Shown: positions 1-6,874 of the stretch, one piece after another
Layout of the letters: the number at the start of each line of letters is the position of its first letter
Position numbering within the stretch: position 1 is the first letter of the stretch
Assembly: GCA_003641415.1 (NCBI GenBank)
Contig: QNAG01000114.1
Coordinates: 1 to 8,282 of the forward strand
Direction of reading: 5' to 3'
From: Candidatus Zixiibacteriota bacterium
GTDB lineage: Bacteria > Zixibacteria > MSB-5A5 > GN15 > FEB-12
DNA: 8,282 nucleotides
Notes under the pieces: generated by a model
The model's database searches: none
The model's input: only the letters and a program-made list of their open reading frames with translations
Told to the model about the DNA's origin: nothing
Position numbers and translations under genes: made by a program

Positions 1-1
1 C

Positions 2-970
2 GACTTGATTAGTGGTGACCTGACCCGTGCCAACGAAGAGATCGAGGATTTTGTCATCGCTCGTTCCGACGGCAGCGCTACCTATCAATTAGCGGTGGTG
101 GTAGATGATCACGACATGGGTATCACTCATGTAATAAGGGGCAATGATCATATAACCAATACATTCAAACAGATTATGATCTATAACGCTCTCGGTTTTG
201 AGATTCCCATTTTTGGTCACATACCAATGATCCTGCGGCCAGATAAGCGCAAGGTTTCCAAGCGACTTGGGGACAAAGACGTCAATGAATACAGCACCGA
301 GGGTGTTCTTCCTGAGGCTCTATTCAACTATCTTTGCACCCTGGGCTGGTCATCGAAACAGGACCGCGAAATATATAATGTGGATGAATTGGTCGAAATT
401 TTTACAACCGACAATTTCAACTCCTCTAATTCTATTTTTGACGAAGAGAAACTGCTTGCATTCAATAAAGAACACATTAAGAAAAAAAGTAACCACGATC
501 TGGCAACGATGGTTGCTCCCCTGCTCGTTGAATCCGGTCTTACAACAAAATACTGGCTGGAGACACGGTGGGATTATCTTCGTGATATTGTGGGCGTTCT
601 CAAAGAAAGAGTACGTCGGATAAACGATTTCGTCACGATGAGTAACTATTTTTTCACCTCCGACTTTGTTTATGATGAAAAAGCAGCGAAGAAATATTTC
701 AAACCAGAGGCCGCCGAACGACTGGAGGAACTGGCTAATCGTTTTGAGCAATTGTCTGAGTTCACTCTTGAAAATGTCGAGAAGACGCTGACCAGTCTGG
801 CTGAAGAACGAGAGGTCGGTCGCGCCAAGTATATCCATCCCACCCGTCTGGCTGTCTCAGGGACACCAGCCGGCCCGGGGTTGTTTGACCTGTTGGTGAT
901 TCTTTCCAAACAGGTGGTATTGGAACGAATGCGAAAAGCTGTGAAGCATATTCGAGCTAAAAGCGACTGA
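2..970 (+). CDS. gltX: Glutamyl-tRNA synthetase, 5'-truncated by the window edge
   Basis: This cytoplasmic class I aminoacyl-tRNA synthetase charges tRNA with glutamate using ATP. About 322 C-terminal residues are visible; family members usually have about 470-560, so the start and the HIGH motif lie off the left edge. The visible part opens in the second half of the catalytic domain, with the family-typical stretch around GITHVIRGNDHITNT (about 119-163). The KMSKS ATP-binding loop appears as KVSKR at 251-265, after ILRPDKR. A helical anticodon-binding domain follows, ending in a basic tail (RMRKAVKHIRAKSD). The TTG at position 5 is internal and not a start. The frame is intact and stops with TGA at 968-970. 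Because some bacteria charge both tRNA-Glu and tRNA-Gln with this enzyme, discriminating and non-discriminating forms cannot be told apart here. No terminator is evident after the stop. Confidence 0.96.
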   Translation, partial: DLISGDLTRANEEIEDFVIARSDGSATYQLAVVVDDHDMGITHVIRGNDHITNTFKQIMIYNALGFEIPIFGHIPMILRPDKRKVSKRLGDKDVNEYSTEGVLPEALFNYLCTLGWSSKQDREIYNVDELVEIFTTDNFNSSNSIFDEEKLLAFNKEHIKKKSNHDLATMVAPLLVESGLTTKYWLETRWDYLRDIVGVLKERVRRINDFVTMSNYFFTSDFVYDEKAAKKYFKPEAAERLEELANRFEQLSEFTLENVEKTLTSLAEEREVGRAKYIHPTRLAVSGTPAGPGLFDLLVILSKQVVLERMRKAVKHIRAKSD

Positions 971-1004
971 ATGAAAAAGTAGATTCTATTACAGGGATTG
1001 GCAA

Positions 1005-1139
1005 ATGACAGAGAATGAAGTAATCAAAAGAGACCGGACTGAGACCCTTAAGGTCGGTGACTTGGCACCGGATTTCACATTGCCAACACATAATGAAGGG
1101 GATCTGAACCTTGCCTGGTACCAGGGGCGCAAGATGTAG
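1005..1139 (+). pseudogene. Peroxiredoxin (AhpC/TSA-like) N-terminal remnant
   Basis: A 44-codon frame begins with ATG 34 bases after gltX and ends with TAG at 1137-1139. Its middle reads KVGDLAPDFTLPTHNEG, the typical first strand and turn of AhpC/TSA peroxiredoxins (VGDxAPDFTLP). In intact family members, about ten residues later comes the F-Y-P-x-x-F-T-x-x-C segment with the peroxidatic cysteine, and the protein runs to about 150 residues. Here the frame stops at GRKM, just before that core, and none of the following 180 bases in any forward frame restores it. I read it as a decayed or deletion-truncated gene, or an assembly error. Only a weak AGGG-like ribosome site precedes the ATG. Family identification rests on one motif, but that motif is distinctive. 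Confidence 0.7.
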
Positions 1140-1271
1140 AGGCAGAGAACCCCTTAGCAGTTAGGCCTTATGTCAACTCATCCGACTGCTGGCAGTTGAA
1201 ATGTATCATCACAAACCATACTGTCACCCAATCATCATTATATTGGAATGTCAAAGTCGAGATGTCTGATT
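1140..1271. other. Spacer without a recognisable gene
   Basis: Between the peroxiredoxin remnant and the hcp terminator there is no credible gene. The frame shifted by one base relative to the remnant stays open from about 1132 to 1293, but its translation has no peroxiredoxin core, no plausible start and nothing I recognise. This may be filler left after the downstream part of the peroxiredoxin gene was lost. Confidence 0.5.
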
Positions 1272-1310
1272 CAGATAAAAAAGAGACCCCATAGCTAAAA
1301 CTATAGGGTC
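1272..1310 (-). terminator. Rho-independent terminator of hcp
   Basis: Read on the minus strand, GACCCTATAG (1310-1301), a six-base loop (1300-1295) and CTATGGGGTC (1294-1285) form a ten-pair stem with one G-U wobble. It is followed directly by TCTTTTTTATC, the U-tract. The hairpin lies 15 bases beyond the hcp stop codon. On the plus strand no T-run follows, so it is directional for hcp. Confidence 0.9.
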
Positions 1311-1324
1311 CAAGTCAACAAACT

Positions 1325-2986
1325 TTAGTATTGAAGCATATCTTTCATGTCTTCTTCCACAGTCGTGATGCCCTTAATATCGAATTTCTCTACTAATACC
1401 TTTACAACATTCGGTGAGAGAAATGCGGGGAGGGTTGGACCAAGCCGGATACCTTTCACTCCCAAATACAAGAGCGCAAGCAGCACTATAACTGCCTTCT
1501 GTTCGTACCAAGCAATATCGTATGAAATGGGGAGATCATTTATATCGTCGAGTTCGAAAACTTCCTTTAACTTTAACGCTATAACAACAAGCGAATACGA
1601 ATCGTTGCATTGTCCGGCATCAAGGACTCTTGGGATACCATCAATATCACCAAGTTGGAGCTTGTTATAACGGTACTTAGCACATCCGGCGGTCAGAATG
1701 ACTGTATCTCTCGGAAGTGATTCCGCAAGTTCGGTAAAGTAGGACCTTGTTTTGTGACGGCCATCGCAGCCTGCCATTACTATAAATTGCTTAATTGCTC
1801 CTGATTTAACTGCACCTACTACTTTGTCGGCCAGCTTCACTACTTGGTCGTGCGCAAAACCTCCGACTATCTTTCCTGTTTCAAGCTCTGTTGGTGGAGC
1901 ACAAGTCTTTGCGAGTTCTATCAACTCAGAGAAATCTTTCGGTTTCCCATCAGTTCGGTCGGGAATGTGTTTTACCTCCGGATAACCAACAGCCCCAGTC
2001 GTGAAAATGCGATTTTTGTATTCGTCCTTCACCGGGATGATGCAGTTGGTGGTCATCAGAATCGGTCCATTAAAAGAAGCGAATTCCTTGCCTTGTTGCC
2101 ACCATGCGTTGCCATAATTGCCGACGAAATGTTTGTACTCTTTGAATGCAGGGTAATAATTTGCGGGTAACATTTCACCGTGAGTGTAAACGTCAATTCC
2201 GGTACCTTCTGTCTGTTTCAAAAGGTCTTCCATATCTCTCAAATCGTGACCCGAAATCAGAATGCCCGGATTTTTCTGCACACCGATATTCACTTCTGTT
2301 ATTTCGGGATTACCATAGGTCTCGGTATTGGCTTTATCAAGGAGAGCCATCCCTTGCACGCCCATCTCCCCCGTCTTCATGACCATACCAATCATGTCAT
2401 CGACTGACAGGTCCAGGGTTGTAGATTCCAGAGCCTCAAAGAAAAAACGGTAAATATCATCATTTTGGTGTCCCAGCACGGCTGCGTGTTCAACATACGC
2501 TGCCAGTCCTTTTAAGCCATAGATAACGAGCTCCCGCAAAGAGCGAACGTCTTCATTCTCAGTTGCGAGTACTCCCACTTGACTGGCTTTCTCATGAAAT
2601 TCTTCAACTTTGTCGGAATACCAGGTAGCGCAATCGTGCACTTTTTCGGAATACTCTTTGTCTGATTCTTTCTTGTAAGTGGACATGAAACTATCCTGAA
2701 CGCGTTTCCGAATCTTTAGTCCCTCCTTGATAAGAGCAACAAACCGATCATCATCGAAATTCGCATTTGTAATCGTGGCAAAAAGCGCCTCTGTTATAAA
2801 GACGGCAGCATCTTTGTCGAACACCTTGACTTCATCTGCTTTTTTCCCCCAGATCGATATCCCCCTCAGGACATAGATCAACAAATCCTGCAAGCCGGCG
2901 GTTTCTTCTTTCTTTCCACAAACACCGCGCTTGGTACAGCCGGTATTCTTGGCTGTTTCCTGACATTGGTAACAAAACATGCTCAT
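1325..2986 (-). CDS. hcp: Hybrid cluster protein (hydroxylamine reductase), class I
   Basis: Hcp is a cytoplasmic Fe-S enzyme that reduces hydroxylamine in vitro and acts in nitric oxide and nitrosative-stress metabolism in anaerobes. The 553 residues match the family length. The N-terminal cluster motif C5-x2-C8-x8-C17-x5-C23 is the short spacing of class I ([4Fe-4S]) proteins such as those of Desulfovibrio, unlike the longer spacing of the E. coli type. All eight expected hybrid-cluster ligands are present: H247 (ISGHD), E271 (HGEMLPA), C315 (TTNC), C407 (AGCDGR, the likely persulfide), C435 (TAGC), C460 (AGQC), E495 and K497 (YEQK). AGGGA lies 9 bases before the ATG at 2986; the ATG two codons later is the alternative start. 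No Hcr-like reductase is in the window. The regulator immediately upstream on the same strand is the likely controller. Confidence 0.97.
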   Translation of the reverse strand: MSMFCYQCQETAKNTGCTKRGVCGKKEETAGLQDLLIYVLRGISIWGKKADEVKVFDKDAAVFITEALFATITNANFDDDRFVALIKEGLKIRKRVQDSFMSTYKKESDKEYSEKVHDCATWYSDKVEEFHEKASQVGVLATENEDVRSLRELVIYGLKGLAAYVEHAAVLGHQNDDIYRFFFEALESTTLDLSVDDMIGMVMKTGEMGVQGMALLDKANTETYGNPEITEVNIGVQKNPGILISGHDLRDMEDLLKQTEGTGIDVYTHGEMLPANYYPAFKEYKHFVGNYGNAWWQQGKEFASFNGPILMTTNCIIPVKDEYKNRIFTTGAVGYPEVKHIPDRTDGKPKDFSELIELAKTCAPPTELETGKIVGGFAHDQVVKLADKVVGAVKSGAIKQFIVMAGCDGRHKTRSYFTELAESLPRDTVILTAGCAKYRYNKLQLGDIDGIPRVLDAGQCNDSYSLVVIALKLKEVFELDDINDLPISYDIAWYEQKAVIVLLALLYLGVKGIRLGPTLPAFLSPNVVKVLVEKFDIKGITTVEEDMKDMLQY

Positions 2987-3220
2987 GTTTCTAATTCCCT
3001 TTCTCTAATACTGTTCAACTCTATTTCATTTTCCATTCATCATTTTGTCAGCGAGGAAACCTTGTATCAATACCAACCCGAATATCAATAGTTTGCGTTT
3101 CCATATAGTAGATACGTGGCAACTTCCATAGTAGCTATAGGGCTTTCCCTCATCTTCGTAAGATTGAATAATGTTGTCTCATGTTTTCTGATGAAGATCT
3201 GAGATTAGATTATTTCAAAC
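2987..3220 (-). promoter_or_regulatory. hcp upstream region, promoter not pinned down
   Basis: The gap between regulator and hcp is 254 bases, too long for tight coupling, so hcp probably has its own promoter here. Minus-strand -10-like candidates are TATTCA at 3170-3165 and TACTAT at 3133-3128 and about 3110-3105, none with a convincing -35. The two TACTAT copies lie in an imperfect direct repeat (CTACTATATGGAA at 3111-3099 and CTACTATGGAA at 3134-3124). An activator-dependent promoter with a poor -35 would fit the dyad at 3222-3235, but the transcription start cannot be fixed from sequence. Confidence 0.4.
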
Positions 3221-3236
3221 CTTGATTTAGGTCAAG
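3221..3236. promoter_or_regulatory. FNR/HcpR-type operator upstream of hcp
   Basis: CTTGATTTAGGTCAAG contains TTGAT-N4-GTCAA (3222-3235), the half-site arrangement bound by FNR-class regulators; its right half also fits the TTGACC/GGTCAA motif described for HcpR. It lies 5 bases beyond the regulator stop and about 240 bases before the hcp start. On the minus strand it can also fold as a weak 5-pair hairpin, but without a good U-tract. The neighbouring regulator has the matching recognition helix. Occupancy is inferred. Confidence 0.6.
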
Positions 3237-3240
3237 AATG

Positions 3241-3918
3241 TCAGATTTTTTCACCATCAGCAATAGCCTGCAAACGAGTATTATCGAGAATGGTAATGTC
3301 TTTCCCGTCTACTTTTATTACCGCTAAGTCTCGCAGTTTCTTTAAGTTACGAGACAGGGTTTCACTGATTGTTCCCAGCGAATGGGCAAGTTCGGCTTTA
3401 GTAATATCCAAAGATATTTGACTGGCGCCAAGCTTGTTAGCATTGCTCAACAGATGATAAGCAAGGCGGGCCGGGACTTCTTTTAGAGATAGATTTTCTA
3501 TTTGCTGGTTTAATTCCCGCACGAAGATAGACAGAGCAGCTATCATTTTCAGGGATATCTTAGGGAAATCTTCAATCAGCTTGATAAATCTATCTTTTGG
3601 AAAGAAAGCTACTGTTGAGTCCCTCGTTGCTACGGAGTTAGCTGGGAAAGTAGTCCCCTGGAAAATAGCTGCTTCTGCAAACATCTGACCCGCTTGCATA
3701 TAGTTAATAGTATACTCTTTGCCTTCTAAAGAAGCCTTGTACACACGAATAGAACCATCGAGTATAATAAAAAATCCGAGAGCTGGATCTCCTTGCAAGA
3801 AAAGAATCTCTCCTTTCTTTAAGTCTCGAACTGAAGTTATCTCAACTAACGCCTTTAACTCCCGCTGGTTAAGACCAGTACACAGATGACAATTTTTTAG
3901 AAAATTGAATATATCCAT
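3241..3918 (-). CDS. Crp/Fnr-family transcriptional regulator, HcpR/DNR-like
   Basis: This 225-residue protein has the standard Crp/Fnr layout: a cyclic-nucleotide-binding-like beta barrel (about 15-110, with KKGEILFLQGDPALGFFIILDGSIRVY), a dimerisation helix (about 110-145) and a C-terminal winged helix (about 150-215). The recognition helix SETLSR carries E186, S189 and R190, corresponding to the E-x-x-S-R of FNR that reads TTGA half-sites, rather than the E-T-V-G-R of CRP. Only two cysteines exist (C10, C13), so it lacks the four ligands of an oxygen-sensing FNR cluster. That fits heme or NO sensors such as HcpR or DNR, but no ligand is proven. Its location upstream of hcp on the same strand suggests it controls hcp. 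No Shine-Dalgarno precedes the ATG at 3918, and no other start exists before the in-frame stop at 3969-3967. Confidence 0.9.
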   Translation of the reverse strand: MDIFNFLKNCHLCTGLNQRELKALVEITSVRDLKKGEILFLQGDPALGFFIILDGSIRVYKASLEGKEYTINYMQAGQMFAEAAIFQGTTFPANSVATRDSTVAFFPKDRFIKLIEDFPKISLKMIAALSIFVRELNQQIENLSLKEVPARLAYHLLSNANKLGASQISLDITKAELAHSLGTISETLSRNLKKLRDLAVIKVDGKDITILDNTRLQAIADGEKI

Positions 3919-3984
3919 ATAAGGGTAAAGTATGATTTGAATGAGAACTTGGCAAGGCGAATTGAGTTATATCTGACGAAAACA

Positions 3985-3990
3985 ATTATA
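3985..3990 (-). promoter_or_regulatory. -10 element of the regulator promoter
   Basis: TATAAT, a perfect -10 hexamer, lies on the minus strand about 67 bases before the regulator start. No good -35 stands 16-18 bases upstream. Instead the FNR-type dyad at 4011-4024 is 20 bases upstream, which puts its centre at about -40. That is close to the -41.5 of class II activated promoters, so autoactivation is plausible. Confidence 0.5.
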
Positions 3991-4010
3991 GATTCACTTC
4001 TCCTAAAATC

Positions 4011-4024
4011 TTGACACTTTTCAA
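4011..4024. promoter_or_regulatory. FNR/HcpR-type dyad in the divergent spacer
   Basis: TTGACACTTTTCAA is TTGAC-N4-TTCAA, one mismatch from a perfect TTGAC-N4-GTCAA dyad. It includes the -35 element of the rightward peptidase promoter and lies near -40 of the leftward regulator promoter. If bound, it could activate leftward and block rightward transcription. Because TTGACA is also a normal -35, half of the dyad could be coincidence. Confidence 0.45.
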
Positions 4025-4038
4025 AATAACGCTATATT
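4011..4038 (+). promoter_or_regulatory. Sigma70-type promoter of the C25-like peptidase gene
   Basis: TTGACA (4011-4016), a 16-base spacer and TATATT (4033-4038) form a near-consensus housekeeping promoter. The predicted start is near 4045, giving a leader of about 88 bases. The -10 context GCTATATT recurs at the promoter before the radical SAM gene. Confidence 0.75.
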
Positions 4039-4132
4039 GTTGACGTGAGAAGACTTGGCAAATGAGCTTATCTAAGTACCCGCTTTAGAAAAAGCAATTA
4101 ACAACCGTTCACCTTAAATTCGGGTGAGAAAT

Positions 4133-6799
4133 ATGACCTCCGGAAAGTTCAAACAACCACCCCTCATCATTGGAAGCACAATTTTGGCATTGGTTACATT
4201 GCTTATAGTATTTGCGATGTCTCCTGTGCTAGCTACCACCAACCGCCTGACCGTTAGTTACTCATTTGAGCAACCTCAAATCGACAAAATTATCATTGGC
4301 GCTCAGCAATACGATCGGGTTGTGATGCCCAATGCTCCCAATTGCGGACAAACGAATCAACCAGCGTTGCCAGCAATAGGGGCCCGAATCCTGCTGCCTT
4401 ATGGGACTACGGTCGAAAGCGTAGAAATTGAAACAGGAGTGAAGATTCCTCTGGGCGATGGTTATTTGATCGAACCTGTGGCGCAACCAGTTCCTCTCTC
4501 GGCTGATCCATCAGCAATTGTACTACCTACCCCTGATCCGATTATTTATAACTCCACTAACGCCTTTCCAGCAAAACTGTATGCTTCAACGGGTGTCCAG
4601 AGTTTCCGGGGATATCAGATATTGACCTTAAAACTTCAACCGGTTCAGTACCTTCCGACTACCGGCGAATTATGGTATTATTCAAAACTGGTAGTAACTG
4701 TCAATACGATCGAAATTGACAACGCACCTTCTCTTTATCGCGGTCTTGGTGAAGACGAAACAGAACTGCAGGCGCGGGTTGATAATCCGGAAATCATAAC
4801 CGACTACCAGAGTTACGGACGTACAGGTGACAAGAGCTATGACCTGCTTATTGTTACTACAAGCACCATGGCAAACGCTTTTCAACCACTAAAAGATTAC
4901 CATGACACTAATGGAATTCTAACTGAGATTCATACCACAGACGAAATTGGCAGTGCTCTTCCTGACGATGTCCGCGACTACATTCGGGATCGTTACCTTA
5001 ATGACGGAATTCGCTATGTGCTGATTGGCGCCGATGACAACCTCATTCCAGCCAAGGACCTCTATGTCAAGTCCTATCCTGGAGGATATGAGGAATACAG
5101 TATGCCGACGGATCTGTATTTCGGATGTCTTGACGGAACTTATAACTATGATGGCGACTCACAATGGGGTGAACCAAACGACGGCGACGGCGGAGGCGAT
5201 GTTGATTTGGTAGCCGAAGTCTACGTAGGCCGCGCTCCTGCTGGCGACGTTACTGAAGCTGAGCGGTTTGTCACAAAGACGCTTTCATACCTGAATCGTA
5301 CTGACCCACTTTTGGAAAATGTATTACTGGCAGGTGAATATCTTGGTTTTGGAGGTGTATCGGATTACGCAGCCAATAGTCTTGAGGAATTAATTGACGG
5401 CTCTGGAGCCAACGGTTATATCACAATAGGTTTCCCAAGTTCATCTTTTAGTATCGATGAGCTTTATGATCGTGATTGGTCCGGCAACGACTGGCCAAGA
5501 TCGGAATTGACCACTCGTATTAACAATGGTTTACACATTATCAATCATTTCGGACACGGTAGTTCTTATTCAGCTATGAAACTCAGTACAAGCACAATTA
5601 TGAGTTTGTTAACTAATACTGATCTCTTTTTCCTCTATTCCCAAGCTTGCCTATCCGGGCATTTTGATGGTGTGGATTGCTTTGCCGAATACATGAATAT
5701 CAAGAGCGACCACGGCGCCTTTGCAGTCATTATGAATGCTCGATACGGGTGGGGCACCAACGAGAGTACCGATGGCCCATCGCAGCGTTTTAACCGCCAG
5801 TTCTGGGATGCTGTATTTAATCCAGCAGAAGCAAAAACACGCATAGGGAGAGCCAACCAACTTTCCAAGGAAGACAACCTCTATCGTATCAATGAAAGTT
5901 GTATGAGATGGTGCTATTACGAATTGAACTTGCTTGGTGATCCCACAGTAGCGTTTAAGGGCGCCGATACGTGTATCGACGGTGATGGTGATGAGATTTG
6001 CGATGTTGGCGATAATTGTCCGTTTATCAACAATCCCGATCAAGCTGACGCCGACAATGACGGCATTGGTGATGTTTGCGACGAGTGTACTGACACTGAC
6101 GGAGACGGTTTTGGTAATCCCGGGTTCCCTGCCAACACCTGTAGCGAGGACAACTGTCCGGATACTCCGAATCTTCGTCAGACCGATCTTGACGGTGACG
6201 GACTTGGCGATCCATGTGACAACTGTACCGATAGTGATGATGACGGTTTTGGTAATCCAAATATGTTTGCCAACACTTGTCCTGATGACAACTGCCCATC
6301 GATAAGCAATCCCGATCAAGCTGATGCCGACAACGACGGTACTGGGGATGTTTGCGACGAGTGCACTGACACCGACGGAGATGGTTTTGGTAATCCCGGA
6401 TTCCCTATCAACACCTGCGAGGAAGATAATTGTCCTGAGATTGCCAATGAAGGACAGGAGGATTTCGACTCCGATGGTTTTGGGGATATTTGTGACAACT
6501 GTCCAGAGAATTATAATCCTGATCAACAAGATACTAACGGAAACGGAGTGGGAGATATCTGTGATGGATGTTGTGTAAACCGTGGAAATGTTGATGGAAT
6601 TGTATCTTCGAATCCTGTTGATGTCGCAGATTTAACCTTTTTAGTGGCTTTCTTATTCACCTCCGGTATTGAACCACCTTGCGAAGAAGAAGGTAATGTT
6701 GATAATGTAGGAGAGCAGGGCAGTCTTATTGACATAGCCGATCTTACTTATTTAGTAGAATACTTATTCAATAGTGGCCAACCACCACCTCCGTGTTGA
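4133..6799 (+). CDS. Secreted gingipain-like (C25) peptidase with thrombospondin type 3 repeats and dockerin-like tail
   Basis: I choose ATG 4133 because GGGTGAG (4122-4128) sits just before it; an in-frame GTG at 4124 would add three residues. The product has 888 residues. Residues 1 to about 35 form a signal peptide (basic start, hydrophobic core, SPVLA cleavage site). Residues 38 to about 200 resemble a C25 propeptide. Residues 236 to about 610 form the C25 caspase-fold domain, including VYVGRAPAG, catalytic H475 in FGHGS and C506 in SQACL, ending in the family-typical LLGDPT. Residues 612-811 are aspartate-rich calcium-binding type 3 repeats. Residues 818-879 form two dockerin-type loops. 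There is no membrane anchor and no recognised type IX sorting domain, so the protein is probably exported and held or stabilised through calcium-dependent modules. Substrate specificity cannot be deduced. It stands alone, with its own promoter and terminator. Confidence 0.9.
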   Translation: MTSGKFKQPPLIIGSTILALVTLLIVFAMSPVLATTNRLTVSYSFEQPQIDKIIIGAQQYDRVVMPNAPNCGQTNQPALPAIGARILLPYGTTVESVEIETGVKIPLGDGYLIEPVAQPVPLSADPSAIVLPTPDPIIYNSTNAFPAKLYASTGVQSFRGYQILTLKLQPVQYLPTTGELWYYSKLVVTVNTIEIDNAPSLYRGLGEDETELQARVDNPEIITDYQSYGRTGDKSYDLLIVTTSTMANAFQPLKDYHDTNGILTEIHTTDEIGSALPDDVRDYIRDRYLNDGIRYVLIGADDNLIPAKDLYVKSYPGGYEEYSMPTDLYFGCLDGTYNYDGDSQWGEPNDGDGGGDVDLVAEVYVGRAPAGDVTEAERFVTKTLSYLNRTDPLLENVLLAGEYLGFGGVSDYAANSLEELIDGSGANGYITIGFPSSSFSIDELYDRDWSGNDWPRSELTTRINNGLHIINHFGHGSSYSAMKLSTSTIMSLLTNTDLFFLYSQACLSGHFDGVDCFAEYMNIKSDHGAFAVIMNARYGWGTNESTDGPSQRFNRQFWDAVFNPAEAKTRIGRANQLSKEDNLYRINESCMRWCYYELNLLGDPTVAFKGADTCIDGDGDEICDVGDNCPFINNPDQADADNDGIGDVCDECTDTDGDGFGNPGFPANTCSEDNCPDTPNLRQTDLDGDGLGDPCDNCTDSDDDGFGNPNMFANTCPDDNCPSISNPDQADADNDGTGDVCDECTDTDGDGFGNPGFPINTCEEDNCPEIANEGQEDFDSDGFGDICDNCPENYNPDQQDTNGNGVGDICDGCCVNRGNVDGIVSSNPVDVADLTFLVAFLFTSGIEPPCEEEGNVDNVGEQGSLIDIADLTYLVEYLFNSGQPPPPC
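5966..6565 (+). repeat. Thrombospondin type 3 calcium-binding repeat region within the peptidase
   Basis: About 200 codons encode DxDxDGxGD-type loops separated by CxxC and NCP motifs. Units begin with CDEC or CDNC at 6077, 6215, 6353 and 6491, giving an exact period of 138 bases (46 residues). Alternate units are more alike, giving a 276-base higher-order repeat: 6031-6142 and 6307-6418 differ at 12 of 112 bases, 9 of them synonymous. Such repeats form calcium-filled rigid stalks in other extracellular proteins. Confidence 0.93.
6584..6769 (+). other. Dockerin-like duplicated calcium-loop module at the peptidase C-terminus
   Basis: Two copies of a dockerin type I-like segment end the protein. 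The first is GNVDG followed by VDVADLTFLVAFLF; the second is GNVDN followed by IDIADLTYLVEYLF. Each pairs an aspartate-rich loop with an amphipathic helix, as in dockerin half-repeats. A cysteine pair (CC) precedes the module. Classical dockerins bind cohesins; no cohesin is in the window, so the partner is unknown. Confidence 0.75.
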
Positions 6800-6822
6800 T
6801 AATCTCTAAATGTAATTTTCTC

Positions 6823-6850
6823 AGGGCGGCAGTTATCTGTCGCCCTTTTT
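6823..6850 (+). terminator. Rho-independent terminator of the peptidase gene
   Basis: AGGGCGGCAG (6823-6832), loop TTAT and CTGTCGCCCT (6837-6846) make a ten-pair GC-rich stem with one G-U wobble, running into TTTTT (6846-6850). It starts 24 bases after the stop codon. Confidence 0.93.
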
Positions 6851-6874
6851 CACGGAAACAAGCCTAATAACTAA

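Noticed and set aside
350..838. Minus-strand 162-codon frame inside gltX
   Set aside because: It is fully antisense to a clearly conserved synthetase domain, with Phe/Cys-rich, family-less translation.
3221..3236. Dyad read as the regulator's intrinsic terminator
   Set aside because: The stem is only five AT-rich pairs and is followed by GGTTTG rather than a U-tract, while its sequence fits an FNR-type operator well.
5651..6529. Long minus-strand open frame of 292 codons opposite the repeat region
   Set aside because: It lies antisense to the aspartate-rich calcium repeats, and its Val/Ile/Thr-rich repetitive composition is what reverse translation of those codons gives. It has no ribosome site and no recognisable domain.
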